This document shows, one piece after another, positions 20,401-29,369 of a stretch of DNA of 41,231 nt. How positions within the stretch are numbered: the stretch's first letter is position 1; each line of letters starts with the position of its first letter. A program made the translations under genes and the position numbers. Origin of the DNA: a virus; IMG/VR virus record IMGVR_UViG_3300034280_000763, positions 1-41,231 of that record, one strand, 5' to 3'. Under the pieces are notes generated by a model. The model saw nothing but the letters and a program-made list of their open reading frames with translations, was not told the DNA's origin and ran no database searches.

Positions 20401-21448
20401 GCATCTGCCCGGTTTCCTTGACGCTCTGCTTGGTCGTGTCCACAACTGGCGACACGATTTCCTCGGCCGTGTATTTATCCGCTCCGGGGACGCCGGCCTC
20501 GGCTAGTCCGGTTTCGGCTGCCCGTCCTACCGACCGACTCCCGGCGACGATGGGCTTTGCTACCCCTGTCAGGATTCCGGGTATAGACCGCTTCGTGGTC
20601 TGAAGGGTATCGCCAATGTTGTCGGGCCCAAAAGCCTTGACGCTACCGCGAACATCCTTAGCGGCCTGGTCGATGATCGGGTTATCCATTCCCGCTTCGT
20701 CGGCCCCAACGACATACCCGCTCGTAGCGAGTGCCGGGTTCTTCCGAGGAACCTGGAGGGCCCGTTTGCCGGCCTGCTTTCGGCCCTGGCTGGTGGCAAC
20801 CGTCCGCTTGGCCTTCTTCCCAGCGTTTGCGGCTTTGGTTTTAGCCTTACCTGGGGCCGCCTTTGCCGCGTTCTTGATGCGGCTACCGGCCTTCCCCGAT
20901 TGCGCGGCTTTCTTTGCGGCTCCAGCCGCTTTAGCCCCTGCCTTTGCGCCCCTAACCGCCTTTGGGCCCACCGTCGCAGCCTTGCCCAGGATGCGGGCTC
21001 CGGTGAGAGCGCCCCCTCCTACGGGGAGAAGGGTGCTGCTGACTTCGGCAACCTGACCCGCGAGCTCTAGGCGGGTTAGTTCCTTCCCGTCCTCTCCCAC
21101 CACTTTCATCTTGTCGAGCGTCTCGTAATCCGGACGGGCTGCGGCCAGTCCAGCGGCTTCGCGGTATTTCTTAGGAAGGTTGGGCTGGCGGGCCAGCTCG
21201 TCTAGCGTCATCGAGTCATAGTCGATGCGCTTCGCCTTCCGGGGGGAAGGGCTCCGTGGGGTGCCGAACTTCGGCTTGGTGCGGGGTGCGCCTACGCGCT
21301 TGTTGCTACTGGATACCTTGTTCCCGGCCGCCGCCATCGACTGAGCGAGGCCGGCTTCAGACGGAGTTCTCCCGCCTTTTGCGGCCTTCGCCTTGCGACG
21401 GTCATTCTTGGCCTTGAGCTTGCGGTTGTAGGGAGAGGGTCCGGCCAT
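17414..21448 (-). CDS. Large internal virion / DNA-ejection protein
   Basis: At 1344 aa this is the largest protein. The N-terminal 250 residues are highly basic and Ala/Lys-rich (KAGAKAAGAAKKAAQSGKAG). The centre is helical with long charged coils. The C-terminal part includes AFYPFVRYSIKTAFWGFPKR, a hydrophobic stretch (LYFFAQMN) and LSGINPIIGVGLQGVSGQDT. The last residues are Gly/Ser-rich. Size, place after two basic structural proteins and before lysis, and lack of any tape-measure gene suggest a T7 gp16- or P22 gp16-like ejected internal protein. No catalytic motif is obvious. Confidence 0.7.
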   Translation of the reverse strand: MAGPSPYNRKLKAKNDRRKAKAAKGGRTPSEAGLAQSMAAAGNKVSSSNKRVGAPRTKPKFGTPRSPSPRKAKRIDYDSMTLDELARQPNLPKKYREAAGLAAARPDYETLDKMKVVGEDGKELTRLELAGQVAEVSSTLLPVGGGALTGARILGKAATVGPKAVRGAKAGAKAAGAAKKAAQSGKAGSRIKNAAKAAPGKAKTKAANAGKKAKRTVATSQGRKQAGKRALQVPRKNPALATSGYVVGADEAGMDNPIIDQAAKDVRGSVKAFGPDNIGDTLQTTKRSIPGILTGVAKPIVAGSRSVGRAAETGLAEAGVPGADKYTAEEIVSPVVDTTKQSVKETGQMLEPFISGSEEDVTRAVKDEIGALPLVFTPKVLGGVRKASKPATRAIRAGNKKRLDKADNKREAKGEARTPRVKDSVDGGEYVIRPLGNLLENRRRRVEWSRQTARGKAAALALTTQELRPIQRAVRQVKAPDGRKTKDYRKSAFDALSTVLIYGIPRNYEAAMARIAKAEAKVGNPNRKTLDRTAVTDRDNFEFLKNNPGIFDDPAFWQGVDLLRKAQDKVTTSEVKRYLAIGVDYGLKTPTERLEEGVEIGGRTVKAKDMDPDLFEKKVQQVKKLRREQRAANKAGDNEAYLEAKGKADKLAEQLRLYNLAAKKARADFVKEAQGVVQREGLETPAYVKSEPGARASLEAAPANPAFNRMAFRTFQDKDKRRQAGEADRSFDALVRSSIYAPRAKRVIHSLITNFALREAIPVQTARGARRYLTSEEIRQAILDGQIDPKQMAVFHSQHFRRGIQDSDVRDVGAFIQLSKRSRSTGGSRQVSLVELGKFDAEIKGRLLDKGHKYIVVRRDAAKEMESQFGSKDNFALKANRFGSRILLGYNPAWAAAQLLAEGLPAAVAIGANPARWARILKSRRKEYDELSPEDRAAVDALAGQSAGVTPVPVPGFESKGTSLPNSSRTKKDRLKQPLAENSNPLTRGDQTAEFLRSVVRGDALGKFDRLKGGGIRKLVVAAQVDKEFNGFMKGLGGVLKLDDELQRKMGAMTLAEKQAAIARNPDLARQMESYLDDVMGNWRAISRLEKGPASLTAFYPFVRYSIKTAFWGFPKRHPFKAAALYFFAQMNANELERFMDGEALDFLNYAYPVTYVDGKPEAAPSATRFTPALSSVVEAVGTDNIRRLLSGINPIIGVGLQGVSGQDTFTGEQVAESWDEHLLLALAAFTSMVGPIRVADSFLNQDADKKYLPSGFRPRRTWEPGDPTTIGGRSKTSMALRELDPGRDWRTAINILGTVPLDDLKKQRAIINDLEAGNTSDLPGSGGSGGSSADDRWDRALSK

Positions 21449-22489
21449 CTACCTACCCGACCGCTCCTTCTGCTTCTTGGCCCACGCTGCGCTGCCGATT
21501 GCGGGCCCCTGAGTGTTGAGCCTGATTAGGCGTCGGACGGCGACTCGAGCGGCCACGGGGTCAGCGCCTCGGCTGGTGAGTAGTGCGAACCAGGTGTTCT
21601 TGTTCCTGGCTACCTGCTTCCAGTTCTTCCCCCGGTTGGTCATTTCGGCTCGGAGGTAGTCCTGGGCCCGAAGCACATCGACGCCCTTGACGGTCTTGCC
21701 GTTGCCGGCGTTGTAAATCTTTGCCGACTTGATCTTGGCACCCGAGTAGAGCTGTGCCGCCCCGAGGGTCGCGTTTGCCGAGGTCTGCTTGCCTGCGAGC
21801 CCGAGCTGTGCCTGCGTGACCATCGCGCTCGAGTATTTGTTCTTCGAGTTGATCGTGCGGTTCTGGATGCTCCAGTCGCGCTCCTCGCCGCGCTTCTCGC
21901 CGGTTCGGGCAACCTTGAAGTCACCCTTCTCACGGGCAAGGTCGCGCTGCTTGGACCGGGTTTCAGCGATGGAGTTACGGATGCCCCTTACATCGGCCTG
22001 CCTGCCGAGCTCGGAGGCCGCGGTGACACCTCTTAGATAGCCCCCGGTGGACTCGCCAATCTGGGCGGCGCGATCACGAGAGGAGGCAAGGAGGGCCTGC
22101 CTCTGAGTGTCTGCGGCCTCGTCACGGCTTGCGGCGGTCGGGTCTGCCACGGCTCCACGGATGGCTGCCGAGCGGTCCTCTGCGGCTCCGGTGGCCTGCG
22201 ACTGGTTCTGGTTCCAGCCGCTCAGGTAAGAGGCGTTGTCCCTCATGCTCTGCTGAAGGGCGGCGGTGCCTGCGTTCTGCTCGGCCCTGACCGGGTTCAT
22301 CCGGTTCTGATACTGAGCGAACCAAGAGTTCGTGTTGCGAATGTCCTGCTTGTTGGCCCTAATGTCGCCCTGAAGGTCTCGGCCAAGCTCGCCGTATTTC
22401 AGTCGGGTCTCGGCCCCGACTTCCTTCTTGAGCCGTCCTGGGGTAAGCGGCGCGACTATGGAGTTGATCTTGTTCTTACGCTTTGCCAT
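21449..22489 (-). CDS. Virion internal/ejection protein, 346 aa
   Basis: A basic, Gln/Ala/Asn-rich helical protein starting MAKRKNKINSIVAPLTPGRL. It shares GAAQLYSGA with GAGQLYSGA of the neighbouring 257-aa protein, pointing to common ancestry or a shared docking motif. No enzymatic motif is seen. AAGGAAACG precedes the ATG. Presumed structural by position. Confidence 0.65.
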   Translation of the reverse strand: MAKRKNKINSIVAPLTPGRLKKEVGAETRLKYGELGRDLQGDIRANKQDIRNTNSWFAQYQNRMNPVRAEQNAGTAALQQSMRDNASYLSGWNQNQSQATGAAEDRSAAIRGAVADPTAASRDEAADTQRQALLASSRDRAAQIGESTGGYLRGVTAASELGRQADVRGIRNSIAETRSKQRDLAREKGDFKVARTGEKRGEERDWSIQNRTINSKNKYSSAMVTQAQLGLAGKQTSANATLGAAQLYSGAKIKSAKIYNAGNGKTVKGVDVLRAQDYLRAEMTNRGKNWKQVARNKNTWFALLTSRGADPVAARVAVRRLIRLNTQGPAIGSAAWAKKQKERSGR

Positions 22490-22497
22490 CGTTTCCT

Positions 22498-23271
22498 TTA
22501 CGGCCTCACGCCGCCGGTTGGTCCCGGTCCCTTGGGGCGGTTGATGGGGGGACGGATTTTCATAAACCTGGGCTTGAACACCTTGGGCTTGAACTTCTGC
22601 GGGGCGTTGTAACGGGTCACGGGGTTCTCGGCACCCGTGGTGGCGATTGACTTCCGCATCGCGGCTTCCTTCGCCTTGCCAAGCTGGTCGTTCGCGCCCT
22701 GCCTCTGAAGGTCGATCTGGCTCGTCCGAGCGCCAAAGTCCTTCTGAAGCGCGTCAGAGGACTGACCGAAGTTGAAGCGGTTGAAGTTGGCCGCACCTTG
22801 GGTCGCGCCCGAGTAGAGCTGTCCCGCACCGGCCATCGAGTTGATCGTGCGGCGCTGGTTCTGGTCGTAGGTGCGCTGAAGGAGGGCGGCGCGGGAGTAG
22901 GGGTTGCTCGCAAAGGAGCCGCCCATCTGCCCGAGTCCGTAGCTCACCCCGAGCTGCCGCTGCTGATCGTCCAGTCCGGCGAGGGTCTGGTTGTTGCGGT
23001 CTATCGCCCCGCCGAGTTCGCGCTGATAAGTCTCGTTGGCCGAAATGTCGGGAGCCTTGAACCGGTCGGTGTTGATCCGGTCGGCCCTTGCCTGACGGTT
23101 GGCATTGACCTCTTTGGCTTTCTCGCGCTGTGCCTTGTTGAAGGCTCTCGCCTTCCTGTTGTGTTCCTTCCGCGCCTTCTTCTTTTCCCAAGGGGCGAGG
23201 TCAATCGAGGACGGCCTGATGCCCCCGCCCGAGCCTTCCACTTGGTCTTTGATGCGGTCTTTTCTAGCCAT
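22498..23271 (-). CDS. Virion internal/ejection protein, 257 aa
   Basis: Opens MARKDRIKDQVEGSGGGIRP; a highly charged helix of Lys/Arg/Ala follows (residues 30-75). A Gln/Asn/Gly-rich region contains LGVSYGLGQMGGSFASNPYS and MAGAGQLYSGATQ. The C-terminus is Pro/Lys-rich. It looks like a small ejected or internal head protein, adjacent to a partner of similar composition. Confidence 0.65.
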   Translation of the reverse strand: MARKDRIKDQVEGSGGGIRPSSIDLAPWEKKKARKEHNRKARAFNKAQREKAKEVNANRQARADRINTDRFKAPDISANETYQRELGGAIDRNNQTLAGLDDQQRQLGVSYGLGQMGGSFASNPYSRAALLQRTYDQNQRRTINSMAGAGQLYSGATQGAANFNRFNFGQSSDALQKDFGARTSQIDLQRQGANDQLGKAKEAAMRKSIATTGAENPVTRYNAPQKFKPKVFKPRFMKIRPPINRPKGPGPTGGVRP

Positions 23272-23279
23272 AGTCCTTC

Positions 23280-24137
23280 TCAGGGAGTCTGATGCCCTGC
23301 CCCGACGCGCCGGAACAGAACATCTTGGTTGGTCGAGTTGTCAGCGATGTGGGTCCACTTGGACCGCCAAGGCTCGTAAGTAAGAGAGGCCATGAAGTGA
23401 AGTGCCTCGGTGAAGTCTGGATTTACGCCGATGGCCTGAAGGCAGGCGGCTCGGGCGGCATCGCCCTGGTGCTGGAACCACTCGGCCTTAGCGAGCGTCA
23501 GCCACGCCTCGGCTTCTTCGGCGGGAAAAGCGGGGCGGTTGAGGTAGCGCCGCATCCACGAAACCGCCTTGGCGTAGTCGCCAAGCTCGAAGTATTCGCG
23601 GCCCAAGTAGAACCGGGTCCGAGCGTTGTCGGGGGACTTCTGAAGGATTCGGAGGTTTCGCTTGGTATGCGGCTCCTCGCGTGGGCGCGTGACCTGTCTT
23701 ACGGAGGTTTCGACCGTGGCGGGGCGGCTCAGGACTTCGTGGACCCTGCCAACCCAATAGTTGTCGGGGGCGCTCTGGAAAAGCCACGCGGCGCTGTGGT
23801 GGTCGTCAATCGTGATCGAGGCAACCGAATGGTCTGCCTTCACCCGCTCGACCTCTGCCTTGACTTCCTCGATGGGGGTCAGGTTCAAGTGGTCAGCGTC
23901 AATCGAGTAAATCCACTCGCCCGAACAGTTGGCCCGAGCTACATTCCGGGCCGCTCCAAAGTCGTCGCCCCACTCGTAGAAAACGATGTTGTCCGTGAAC
24001 TCCTGGGCTATCTCCACGGTGCGGTCTGAGGAGCCGGTGTCTACCACCACGATCTCGTCCGCATCCTGAACGGAGGCTAGGCAATCGGGAAGGAACTCCT
24101 CCTCATCCTTGACGATCAGGGCTACGGAGAGGTTCAT
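23280..24137 (-). CDS. GT2-family glycosyltransferase with TPR-like C-terminus
   Basis: The product is 285 aa. [35 protein letters not shown] and SIDADH (the DxD-type metal site) are the signature of GT-A fold family 2 transferases. The region from about residue 175 (TRFYLGREYFELGDYAKAVSW, then WLTLAKAEWFQHQGDAARAA) is TPR-like. Inserted between tail-fibre and internal-protein genes, it may glycosylate a virion protein such as the collagen-like fibre. Its ATG overlaps the previous stop. Confidence 0.85.
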   Translation of the reverse strand: MNLSVALIVKDEEEFLPDCLASVQDADEIVVVDTGSSDRTVEIAQEFTDNIVFYEWGDDFGAARNVARANCSGEWIYSIDADHLNLTPIEEVKAEVERVKADHSVASITIDDHHSAAWLFQSAPDNYWVGRVHEVLSRPATVETSVRQVTRPREEPHTKRNLRILQKSPDNARTRFYLGREYFELGDYAKAVSWMRRYLNRPAFPAEEAEAWLTLAKAEWFQHQGDAARAACLQAIGVNPDFTEALHFMASLTYEPWRSKWTHIADNSTNQDVLFRRVGAGHQTP

Positions 24138-24313
24138 TCCTCGGGCGGGGTGAACTCACCCGTTTCGGCGTTGTAAGTCCAACCGATCCACGCGCCTGAA
24201 TCGCCACGCTCAACGAAAGCCAAGCCTTCGGACGGGGTGTATTCGGCTTCGCCGTCATATTGAATGGCATTGACGATCAGCCCGGAATCTGTTTTGTATT
24301 CAAGCCAGATCAT
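24134..24313 (-). CDS. Small tail-associated protein, 59 aa
   Basis: The product is [20 protein letters not shown] followed by a short beta domain and [20 protein letters not shown]. The ending resembles C-termini of small phage tail-fibre accessory proteins (G-W-x-Y-x2-x-G-x-F-x-P-P). The ATG at 24313 overlaps the stop of the collagen-like fibre gene (ATGA), so the pair is coupled. Confidence 0.65.
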   Translation of the reverse strand: MIWLEYKTDSGLIVNAIQYDGEAEYTPSEGLAFVERGDSGAWIGWTYNAETGEFTPPEE

Positions 24314-26613
24314 CCATACACCCAAATCCTGACTTCGCCGCGTCCACCGGCTCCACCGGCTCCGCTGTTTGTGCCGTTGTAGATGCCACCGCCACCGCCA
24401 CCGCCACCGCCAACGCCGCCAGCACCGCCGTCATAGGCGTTCCCGGTGCCTGACCTTCCGGCACCGCCCCCGCCGCCCTGCTTCGCTGAACCCGCGCCGC
24501 CATTGGCTCCCGAACCAGCCGACCCACCACCGCCAGTAGATGAACTGTTGCTGTAAGAGATGGGCGAGTAGGTAATCGCGTCGGAGAGGACCGCCCTGTA
24601 AGAGCCACCGGCAGCGCCGTTAGAAACAAGCGGCAGCGTGGAACTGCCCCCTCCTCCGCCACCGCCGCCACACTTGACACCGGCTCCCTGCCATCCAGCC
24701 GATCCACCCGAACTGGCTCCCGCGCCCCCGCGCCCAAGGCTTATGGCTTGGGAGAAGTATCCGCTTATGGACGGGCTTGACGATGTAGATGTTCCGGTGC
24801 CGGTGCTGCCGCCCGATCCGGGCAAGCCACCTAGAACCGAAAGAGGTCCAAACCTTGACAGTCCCCCCACGCCTCCTGCGTCCCCCGCTCCGGTTGCTGT
24901 TTTCGCTGCGCCGCCAGTTCCACCAGCGCCAATCGTCACAGTCACCGATGCGCCTACGCCGCCGAGGTCTGCCGCGCTAAAAGTTTGAGTGAATATGTCG
25001 CCGCCGTTGCCGCCAGCAGCGCCGCCAACCGCTGTGCCGGAAGCGGTCTTTGCGCCTGCCCCTCCACCGCCCCCTGCGCTGATTACTTCGGCAACAACAA
25101 TCTGAGCGCCGGTAGGAATCGTGTAAGTGGTCGAACTAGACCAAGTTTGAGAGTCAATAAGGGCTACGGCTCCTGTCGCGCCCGTGGCACCTGTCGCCCC
25201 GGTAGGTCCGGTGCTGCCCGTGGCCCCCGTCGCGCCTGCGGCACCCGCCGCGCCGGTATTGCCAGTAGGCCCAGCGGGGCCAGTCGGACCCGTGGCTCCG
25301 GTCGCGCCATTCGTTCCGTTCGTGCCTGCCGGACCCGTGGCTCCCGTGGCTCCCGCGCTGCCCTGTGGCCCGGTCGGACCTGTTGCGCCTGTAGCGCCGT
25401 TCGTGCCATTCGTGCCTGCGGCACCTGTCGGCCCAGTCGGACCCGTGGGGCCAGTCGCGCCGCCGCCTCCGGTGATCCATTCAAGTTCAAAGTCTGAGTC
25501 CGTGGCCTTGGCGAGAACCTGACCTGTCGCCCCTGCTGGTGGGATCGGGTAGGTAAGGAGGCTTTCCCCACTTGCCGTCCAAGTGGTCCCGTCAGAGGTC
25601 CATATCTCCCATGTAACGGGCGCGGAGTCCAGTTCCACATAGGTCTGCCCGGAGTAGCCCGTCCCGGTCGGGCTGCCGTTGCCGTAGTAGAGGTCGCCCT
25701 GGCTGCCCGTGGCCCCGGTCGGTCCCGCTACCCCTTGGCTTCCGGTGGGGCCAGTTGGCCCGGTGGAGCCTGTGGCACCCGTCGAACCCGTCGCTCCGGT
25801 GGAACCGTTCGTGCCAGCCGCCCCGGTCGGCCCGGTAGGTCCGGTGCTGCCGTTTGCCCCCGCCGAACCCGTAGCGCCTGTGGAACCCGTGGCACCAGCC
25901 GGTCCGGTTGGCCCCGGCACCGTGGAGTCGGCACCCGTGGCTCCGGTCGGGCCTGTCGCGCCGGTTGATCCCGTGGTTCCCGTTGCTCCGGTGGCCCCCG
26001 TCCCCCCGGCAGGGGCAAAGGTCAGCGAGTAGGCACCCCCGCTACTAAGGTTGGACCCGCTTGGGGCCGAAATGTCCACCTTGTAGTAGCCCGTAGCTGC
26101 CGTAGTTCCTGTGACCTGCCGAACCTGAACCGCGTTGCCCCCGGAGTCCACGATGTAAAGTTGGCCCTTGGTAAAGGTCGCAAGCCAGTCGGTGACGGTG
26201 CTGCCGCCCGTGGCTTGGTTGTCTATGAAAAGCCTGGTCGCGCTTTCCTGGGTGGCATTGTTGAATCGAAAGTTTCCGCTGCCGGGATCGGAGTCGGTCG
26301 TGGTTGAGGAGAAGGTGTAGGGAACGCCGCCCCTTGCTCCTGCCGCTCCGGTTGCGCCGGTAGCACCCGTGGGGCCAACGCTTCCGGTTGCGCCCGTGGA
26401 GCCGGTCGGTCCACTCGGGCCCGCCGGACCCGTCGAACCGGTGGCACCAGTAGCGCCGCCGTTACCCGTGGCTCCGGTGTTGCCTTGGTTGCCGGTTGCC
26501 CCTGTTGCTCCCGTCGCCCCTGTGACTCCCTGAGCGCCCGTGGCTCCCGTGGGACCGGTCGGGCCTATGGCTGTTATCTCGGCACCCTCGGCACCGTAGA
26601 AGCGCCAGCTCAC
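24310..26613 (-). CDS. Collagen-like tail fibre / receptor-binding protein
   Basis: The 767-aa protein has three collagen-like blocks of Gly-X-Y (mostly GPTG, GATG) at about 17-98, 205-315 and 390-500, separated by short globular linkers. After about residue 500 comes [20 protein letters not shown] and a glycine-rich domain with GGGGG runs, ending [10 protein letters not shown]. Collagen triple helices plus a Gly-rich tip are typical of trimeric phage fibres. The DNA is a string of imperfect repeats and so prone to length change. Host adsorption is the likely job. Confidence 0.85.
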   Translation of the reverse strand: MSWRFYGAEGAEITAIGPTGPTGATGAQGVTGATGATGATGNQGNTGATGNGGATGATGSTGPAGPSGPTGSTGATGSVGPTGATGATGAAGARGGVPYTFSSTTTDSDPGSGNFRFNNATQESATRLFIDNQATGGSTVTDWLATFTKGQLYIVDSGGNAVQVRQVTGTTAATGYYKVDISAPSGSNLSSGGAYSLTFAPAGGTGATGATGTTGSTGATGPTGATGADSTVPGPTGPAGATGSTGATGSAGANGSTGPTGPTGAAGTNGSTGATGSTGATGSTGPTGPTGSQGVAGPTGATGSQGDLYYGNGSPTGTGYSGQTYVELDSAPVTWEIWTSDGTTWTASGESLLTYPIPPAGATGQVLAKATDSDFELEWITGGGGATGPTGPTGPTGAAGTNGTNGATGATGPTGPQGSAGATGATGPAGTNGTNGATGATGPTGPAGPTGNTGAAGAAGATGATGSTGPTGATGATGATGAVALIDSQTWSSSTTYTIPTGAQIVVAEVISAGGGGGAGAKTASGTAVGGAAGGNGGDIFTQTFSAADLGGVGASVTVTIGAGGTGGAAKTATGAGDAGGVGGLSRFGPLSVLGGLPGSGGSTGTGTSTSSSPSISGYFSQAISLGRGGAGASSGGSAGWQGAGVKCGGGGGGGGSSTLPLVSNGAAGGSYRAVLSDAITYSPISYSNSSSTGGGGSAGSGANGGAGSAKQGGGGGAGRSGTGNAYDGGAGGVGGGGGGGGGIYNGTNSGAGGAGGRGEVRIWVYG

Positions 26614-26927
26614 GAAATCTCCAATCCGTAGATCGTGACCGTGACCTGAGCGGCTGCGCTCGCCTGCCCGGAGAAGCTGTCAGAGGCTTCTAGGGTGATC
26701 GTGCCGTCAAACTCGGCCCAACCCCCCGCTCTTACAGAAGTAGCCGGAAGGATCACATTGGCCGCTGCGGTGCCGTCATGCCAGAGCTTGATCGTCCTGG
26801 CACTCGTATCGTTGTTCACGATTCGGATGTGCTTGATGATCGCTTGCGTGGCGCTAGGCACCGTGTAAAGCGTCGTTGCCGATGTTCCCGGCTGTCCTTG
26901 GTAAATCTTCTTATAGGTATCGGTCAT
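26610..26927 (-). CDS. Small beta-rich tail protein, 105 aa
   Basis: [20 protein letters not shown] and the following strands ([39 protein letters not shown]) suggest a small jelly-roll/beta-sandwich domain common in phage fibres and head decorations. It lies between two collagen-containing fibre genes. Stops and starts overlap neighbours. Confidence 0.7.
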   Translation of the reverse strand: MTDTYKKIYQGQPGTSATTLYTVPSATQAIIKHIRIVNNDTSARTIKLWHDGTAAANVILPATSVRAGGWAEFDGTITLEASDSFSGQASAAAQVTVTIYGLEIS

Positions 26928-27214
26928 CAGTCCATGAAGGTCGAGAAGGCGCGGGTTTCAATACCTGCCCCGGCAGGGCCGGTGGCACCCGTGGGGCCAG
27001 CGGGTCCAGTCGGGCCGGTCGGTCCCCCGCTTGGGCCGGTAGGTCCGGTCGGCCCGGTGGGTCCGGTGTTGCCCCCTACGCCGTTGGCGACATTTTCCTG
27101 CTGGATGGGGAACGCCTGAGCGATGGCCTCGAAGTTTCTCTGGATGGATTCCAGGGCTTCTTTGAGGTCGCCCCCCGCTTTCTCTATCTGCGGGTCAGGA
27201 AGGCGTAGGGTCAT
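26927..27214 (-). CDS. Short collagen-like fibre protein, 95 aa
   Basis: The N-terminal 48 residues are helical (GGDLKEALESIQRNFEAIAQ). A collagen block [10 protein letters not shown] with GPAG repeats follows, then a short end (TRAFSTFMD). It may be a fibre adaptor or trimerisation module linking the 215-aa fibre base to the distal fibre. Confidence 0.75.
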   Translation of the reverse strand: MTLRLPDPQIEKAGGDLKEALESIQRNFEAIAQAFPIQQENVANGVGGNTGPTGPTGPTGPSGGPTGPTGPAGPTGATGPAGAGIETRAFSTFMD

Positions 27215-27861
27215 CAGCCGATGCGGATAGCAACGATTGAGGCGGCGCTTCCGGGGACCGTCAGGCTCACGGCAGAAGCGCTATCCGGGCCAAACCGAAC
27301 CCCGATGGTCCCCGTAGTCGTTAGCGTGAGGGGGCTAACGAGAGTCACAAAGCGCCTTACGATTGTGCTTCCATCCCTCTGGATGGTCGGCTTATCGCCA
27401 ACATCGGTAGAGGTTGTCTGGTTGTAAAGCCACACCGCACCAGTCGCGTTATTGCTGATCTGAACCTGAACCTGCGCGATCAGCAGGTAGGTTCCCGCCG
27501 AGAGGGAAACCGAGAGGTCAGCAACATTTGCCGCCGAACTCGTAGCGCTTGTCTCAGAGTTTGCGCTATCCGAAGTAATCGTCAGATTGAGCTTCGGAGA
27601 AGTAACCGCGTCGTCGGCAATCTCAGCGGTGTCCACGGCACTCGCGTTGATCTTTGCGTTGGTAACGGAGTCGGTGCCGAGTTTGGCGGCGGTGATCGAG
27701 CCGTCCAGAAGCTTCGAGGCGTTTATGTCGGCTGCCGACTTGATGTTGCCATCGTCAAGGTTGCCATTGACCACATCGGCAATAGCGTCGTCGTTGTCCT
27801 CGACCTGCGACCAAAGGTTGTCGCCTGTGATGTTGCGGTTAGGAAGTGTTACCTGCGTCAC
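27214..27861 (-). CDS. Tail fibre protein, 215 aa
   Basis: MTQVTLPNRNITGDNLWSQV is followed by repeated short units (NIKSAADINASKLLDGSITA, AKLGTDSVTNAKINASAVDT), the fibre-shaft pattern with Asp-Gly-Ser-Ile-Thr-like repeats seen in phage tail fibres. The second half is a beta-sandwich (LSAGTYLLIAQVQVQIS). The GTG overlaps the nozzle stop (GTGA). A proximal fibre, likely anchored on the nozzle. Confidence 0.8.
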   Translation of the reverse strand: MTQVTLPNRNITGDNLWSQVEDNDDAIADVVNGNLDDGNIKSAADINASKLLDGSITAAKLGTDSVTNAKINASAVDTAEIADDAVTSPKLNLTITSDSANSETSATSSAANVADLSVSLSAGTYLLIAQVQVQISNNATGAVWLYNQTTSTDVGDKPTIQRDGSTIVRRFVTLVSPLTLTTTGTIGVRFGPDSASAVSLTVPGSAASIVAIRIG

Positions 27862-29369
27862 GAATCGTCCTCAATCCCTGGTTGTCTGACTTGTCTTACT
27901 TGGTGGGTTGCGCGGTGGACCGCCCACGCTGCGGTCCCGCGAATGAGCATGGAGAAGGTCGTCCCGCGAGCGGCCCTACGGCGCTGCCTCGGAGCAAGGC
28001 CGCGTGGCTCGGCCCAGTAGGAGGTATTCCACGCCTCTGAGCCTGGGGAGTTCCATTGGGGGTCGGTTCCCGACTCGGTGAAGGCAACCGCGATCACATT
28101 CCCTTCGTCCTCCTCAAAGTCCGTGGACATTCCGATAAAGGTTTCCCCGGCTCCCCACAGCTTCGATGCCCGAACTACCTTTATGTCGGGGCTGTTGAAG
28201 TCGAGCCACCCCGAGCGCCACTTGGCCTCAATCGCGGTGCCGTTGTCGTCGGGATCGGTGCGGCGGTGTTCGGCAAGGATCGTGTCTCCGAACCAGAGCT
28301 TTCCGTCGAAGCCGTGAACCCACTTGGCGGGGAGGTCGTAAAGCGAGAACCAACCCGCATCCGTGTCGTGAACTAAGACTCGCTGCCCTGCCGTAGAGGT
28401 AAAGGCCATGTAGATCGTGTCGTCCACGGCGGCAAGCCGGCAAGAGGTTATGTCGCTGATCGTGCCGCCCGTGTAGTAGCCAGAGGTATTGCCGGTCCAC
28501 AGCGGCTCGACGGCATCAGACACCTTCTCGGCGCTCGAGCCCGTGGTCCGGTAGAGCCCGTCAGGGCCTACGAAATAGACACCGTTTCGTGTGGTGGCAA
28601 TACCGAACGGCGAGGCAAGCCCCACGCCGCCCTCCACAGGGCGGTAGTTGAAGATCGGGTCGCCTGCGGCGTTTTGAGAGTTGCCGTAGAACACGAAGAA
28701 CTTGCTCTCCTTGAATACGAATACGAGCTCGCGCCATCCGACTGCTCCTTGAATCTTTTCTCCGTCGCCGGGGGTTAGCTGGACATAATCGAGTGCGTTC
28801 CAGGTCGCCGGGTCGCCGGGGTCCGAGAACCAGACATGGGAAGGGCTGGTGGTGGCTGCTGCGGGGCCATCGGTCGCCCCGAGAAAGCCGGTGGAGACAA
28901 GGCGGTTATCCGCGGACTGGACGGCTAGGTAGCGCCCCTTGGGGACGACGATGGACGACGAGTTGGGGTTGGTGAAGGCGCTGCCGTTGTAGTAGCGAAC
29001 ATCGGTGCCGTTGGAGGCATAGATGCGCTCTGAGGATGGGGTGCCGTAACGGGCAAAGGAGAAGGCAACCGTGGGAGTGGTGAGGCTTCCCGACGCGCCC
29101 TGGGTGCCGCCGCTTGTGTCGTAGCCCCTGAGCTGGCTGCTAACGGTCGTAAGGATGCGCTTGGACCCTGCGGTAGTGCTAAACGATCCAAGGCCCAGGA
29201 TCGTCGCGTTGAGCCTTTCCACGAACCCGCCACGGGTGACGATGGCTCCGCGCTCGGAAAAGCCGACATTCATCGCGTCTATGGCCTCTGCCGCGTCCAC
29301 GGCATCGGGCTTGTCTCTTAGATTCAGCCCCCTACCGAACCCCTGATACGGGAAGGACTGGTAGGCCAT
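27858..29369 (-). CDS. Tail nozzle protein (podovirus type)
   Basis: The product is 503 aa. MAYQSFPYQGFGRGLNLRDK and SERGAIVTRGGFVERLNAT resemble the start of podoviral nozzle or P22 gp10-like proteins, which form the tip of the short tail. Repeated beta segments (YASNGTDVRYYNGSAFT, YFVGPDGLYRTTG) fit a beta-propeller. It lies directly after the adaptor gene with a one-base overlap, the standard podovirus order. Confidence 0.75.
   Translation of the reverse strand: MAYQSFPYQGFGRGLNLRDKPDAVDAAEAIDAMNVGFSERGAIVTRGGFVERLNATILGLGSFSTTAGSKRILTTVSSQLRGYDTSGGTQGASGSLTTPTVAFSFARYGTPSSERIYASNGTDVRYYNGSAFTNPNSSSIVVPKGRYLAVQSADNRLVSTGFLGATDGPAAATTSPSHVWFSDPGDPATWNALDYVQLTPGDGEKIQGAVGWRELVFVFKESKFFVFYGNSQNAAGDPIFNYRPVEGGVGLASPFGIATTRNGVYFVGPDGLYRTTGSSAEKVSDAVEPLWTGNTSGYYTGGTISDITSCRLAAVDDTIYMAFTSTAGQRVLVHDTDAGWFSLYDLPAKWVHGFDGKLWFGDTILAEHRRTDPDDNGTAIEAKWRSGWLDFNSPDIKVVRASKLWGAGETFIGMSTDFEEDEGNVIAVAFTESGTDPQWNSPGSEAWNTSYWAEPRGLAPRQRRRAARGTTFSMLIRGTAAWAVHRATHQVRQVRQPGIEDDS

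Noticed and set aside
24968-26032. Plus-strand ORFs in the fibre region
   Set aside because: Pro/Ala-Val-Gly-rich frames are shadows of the collagen-like minus-strand repeats.
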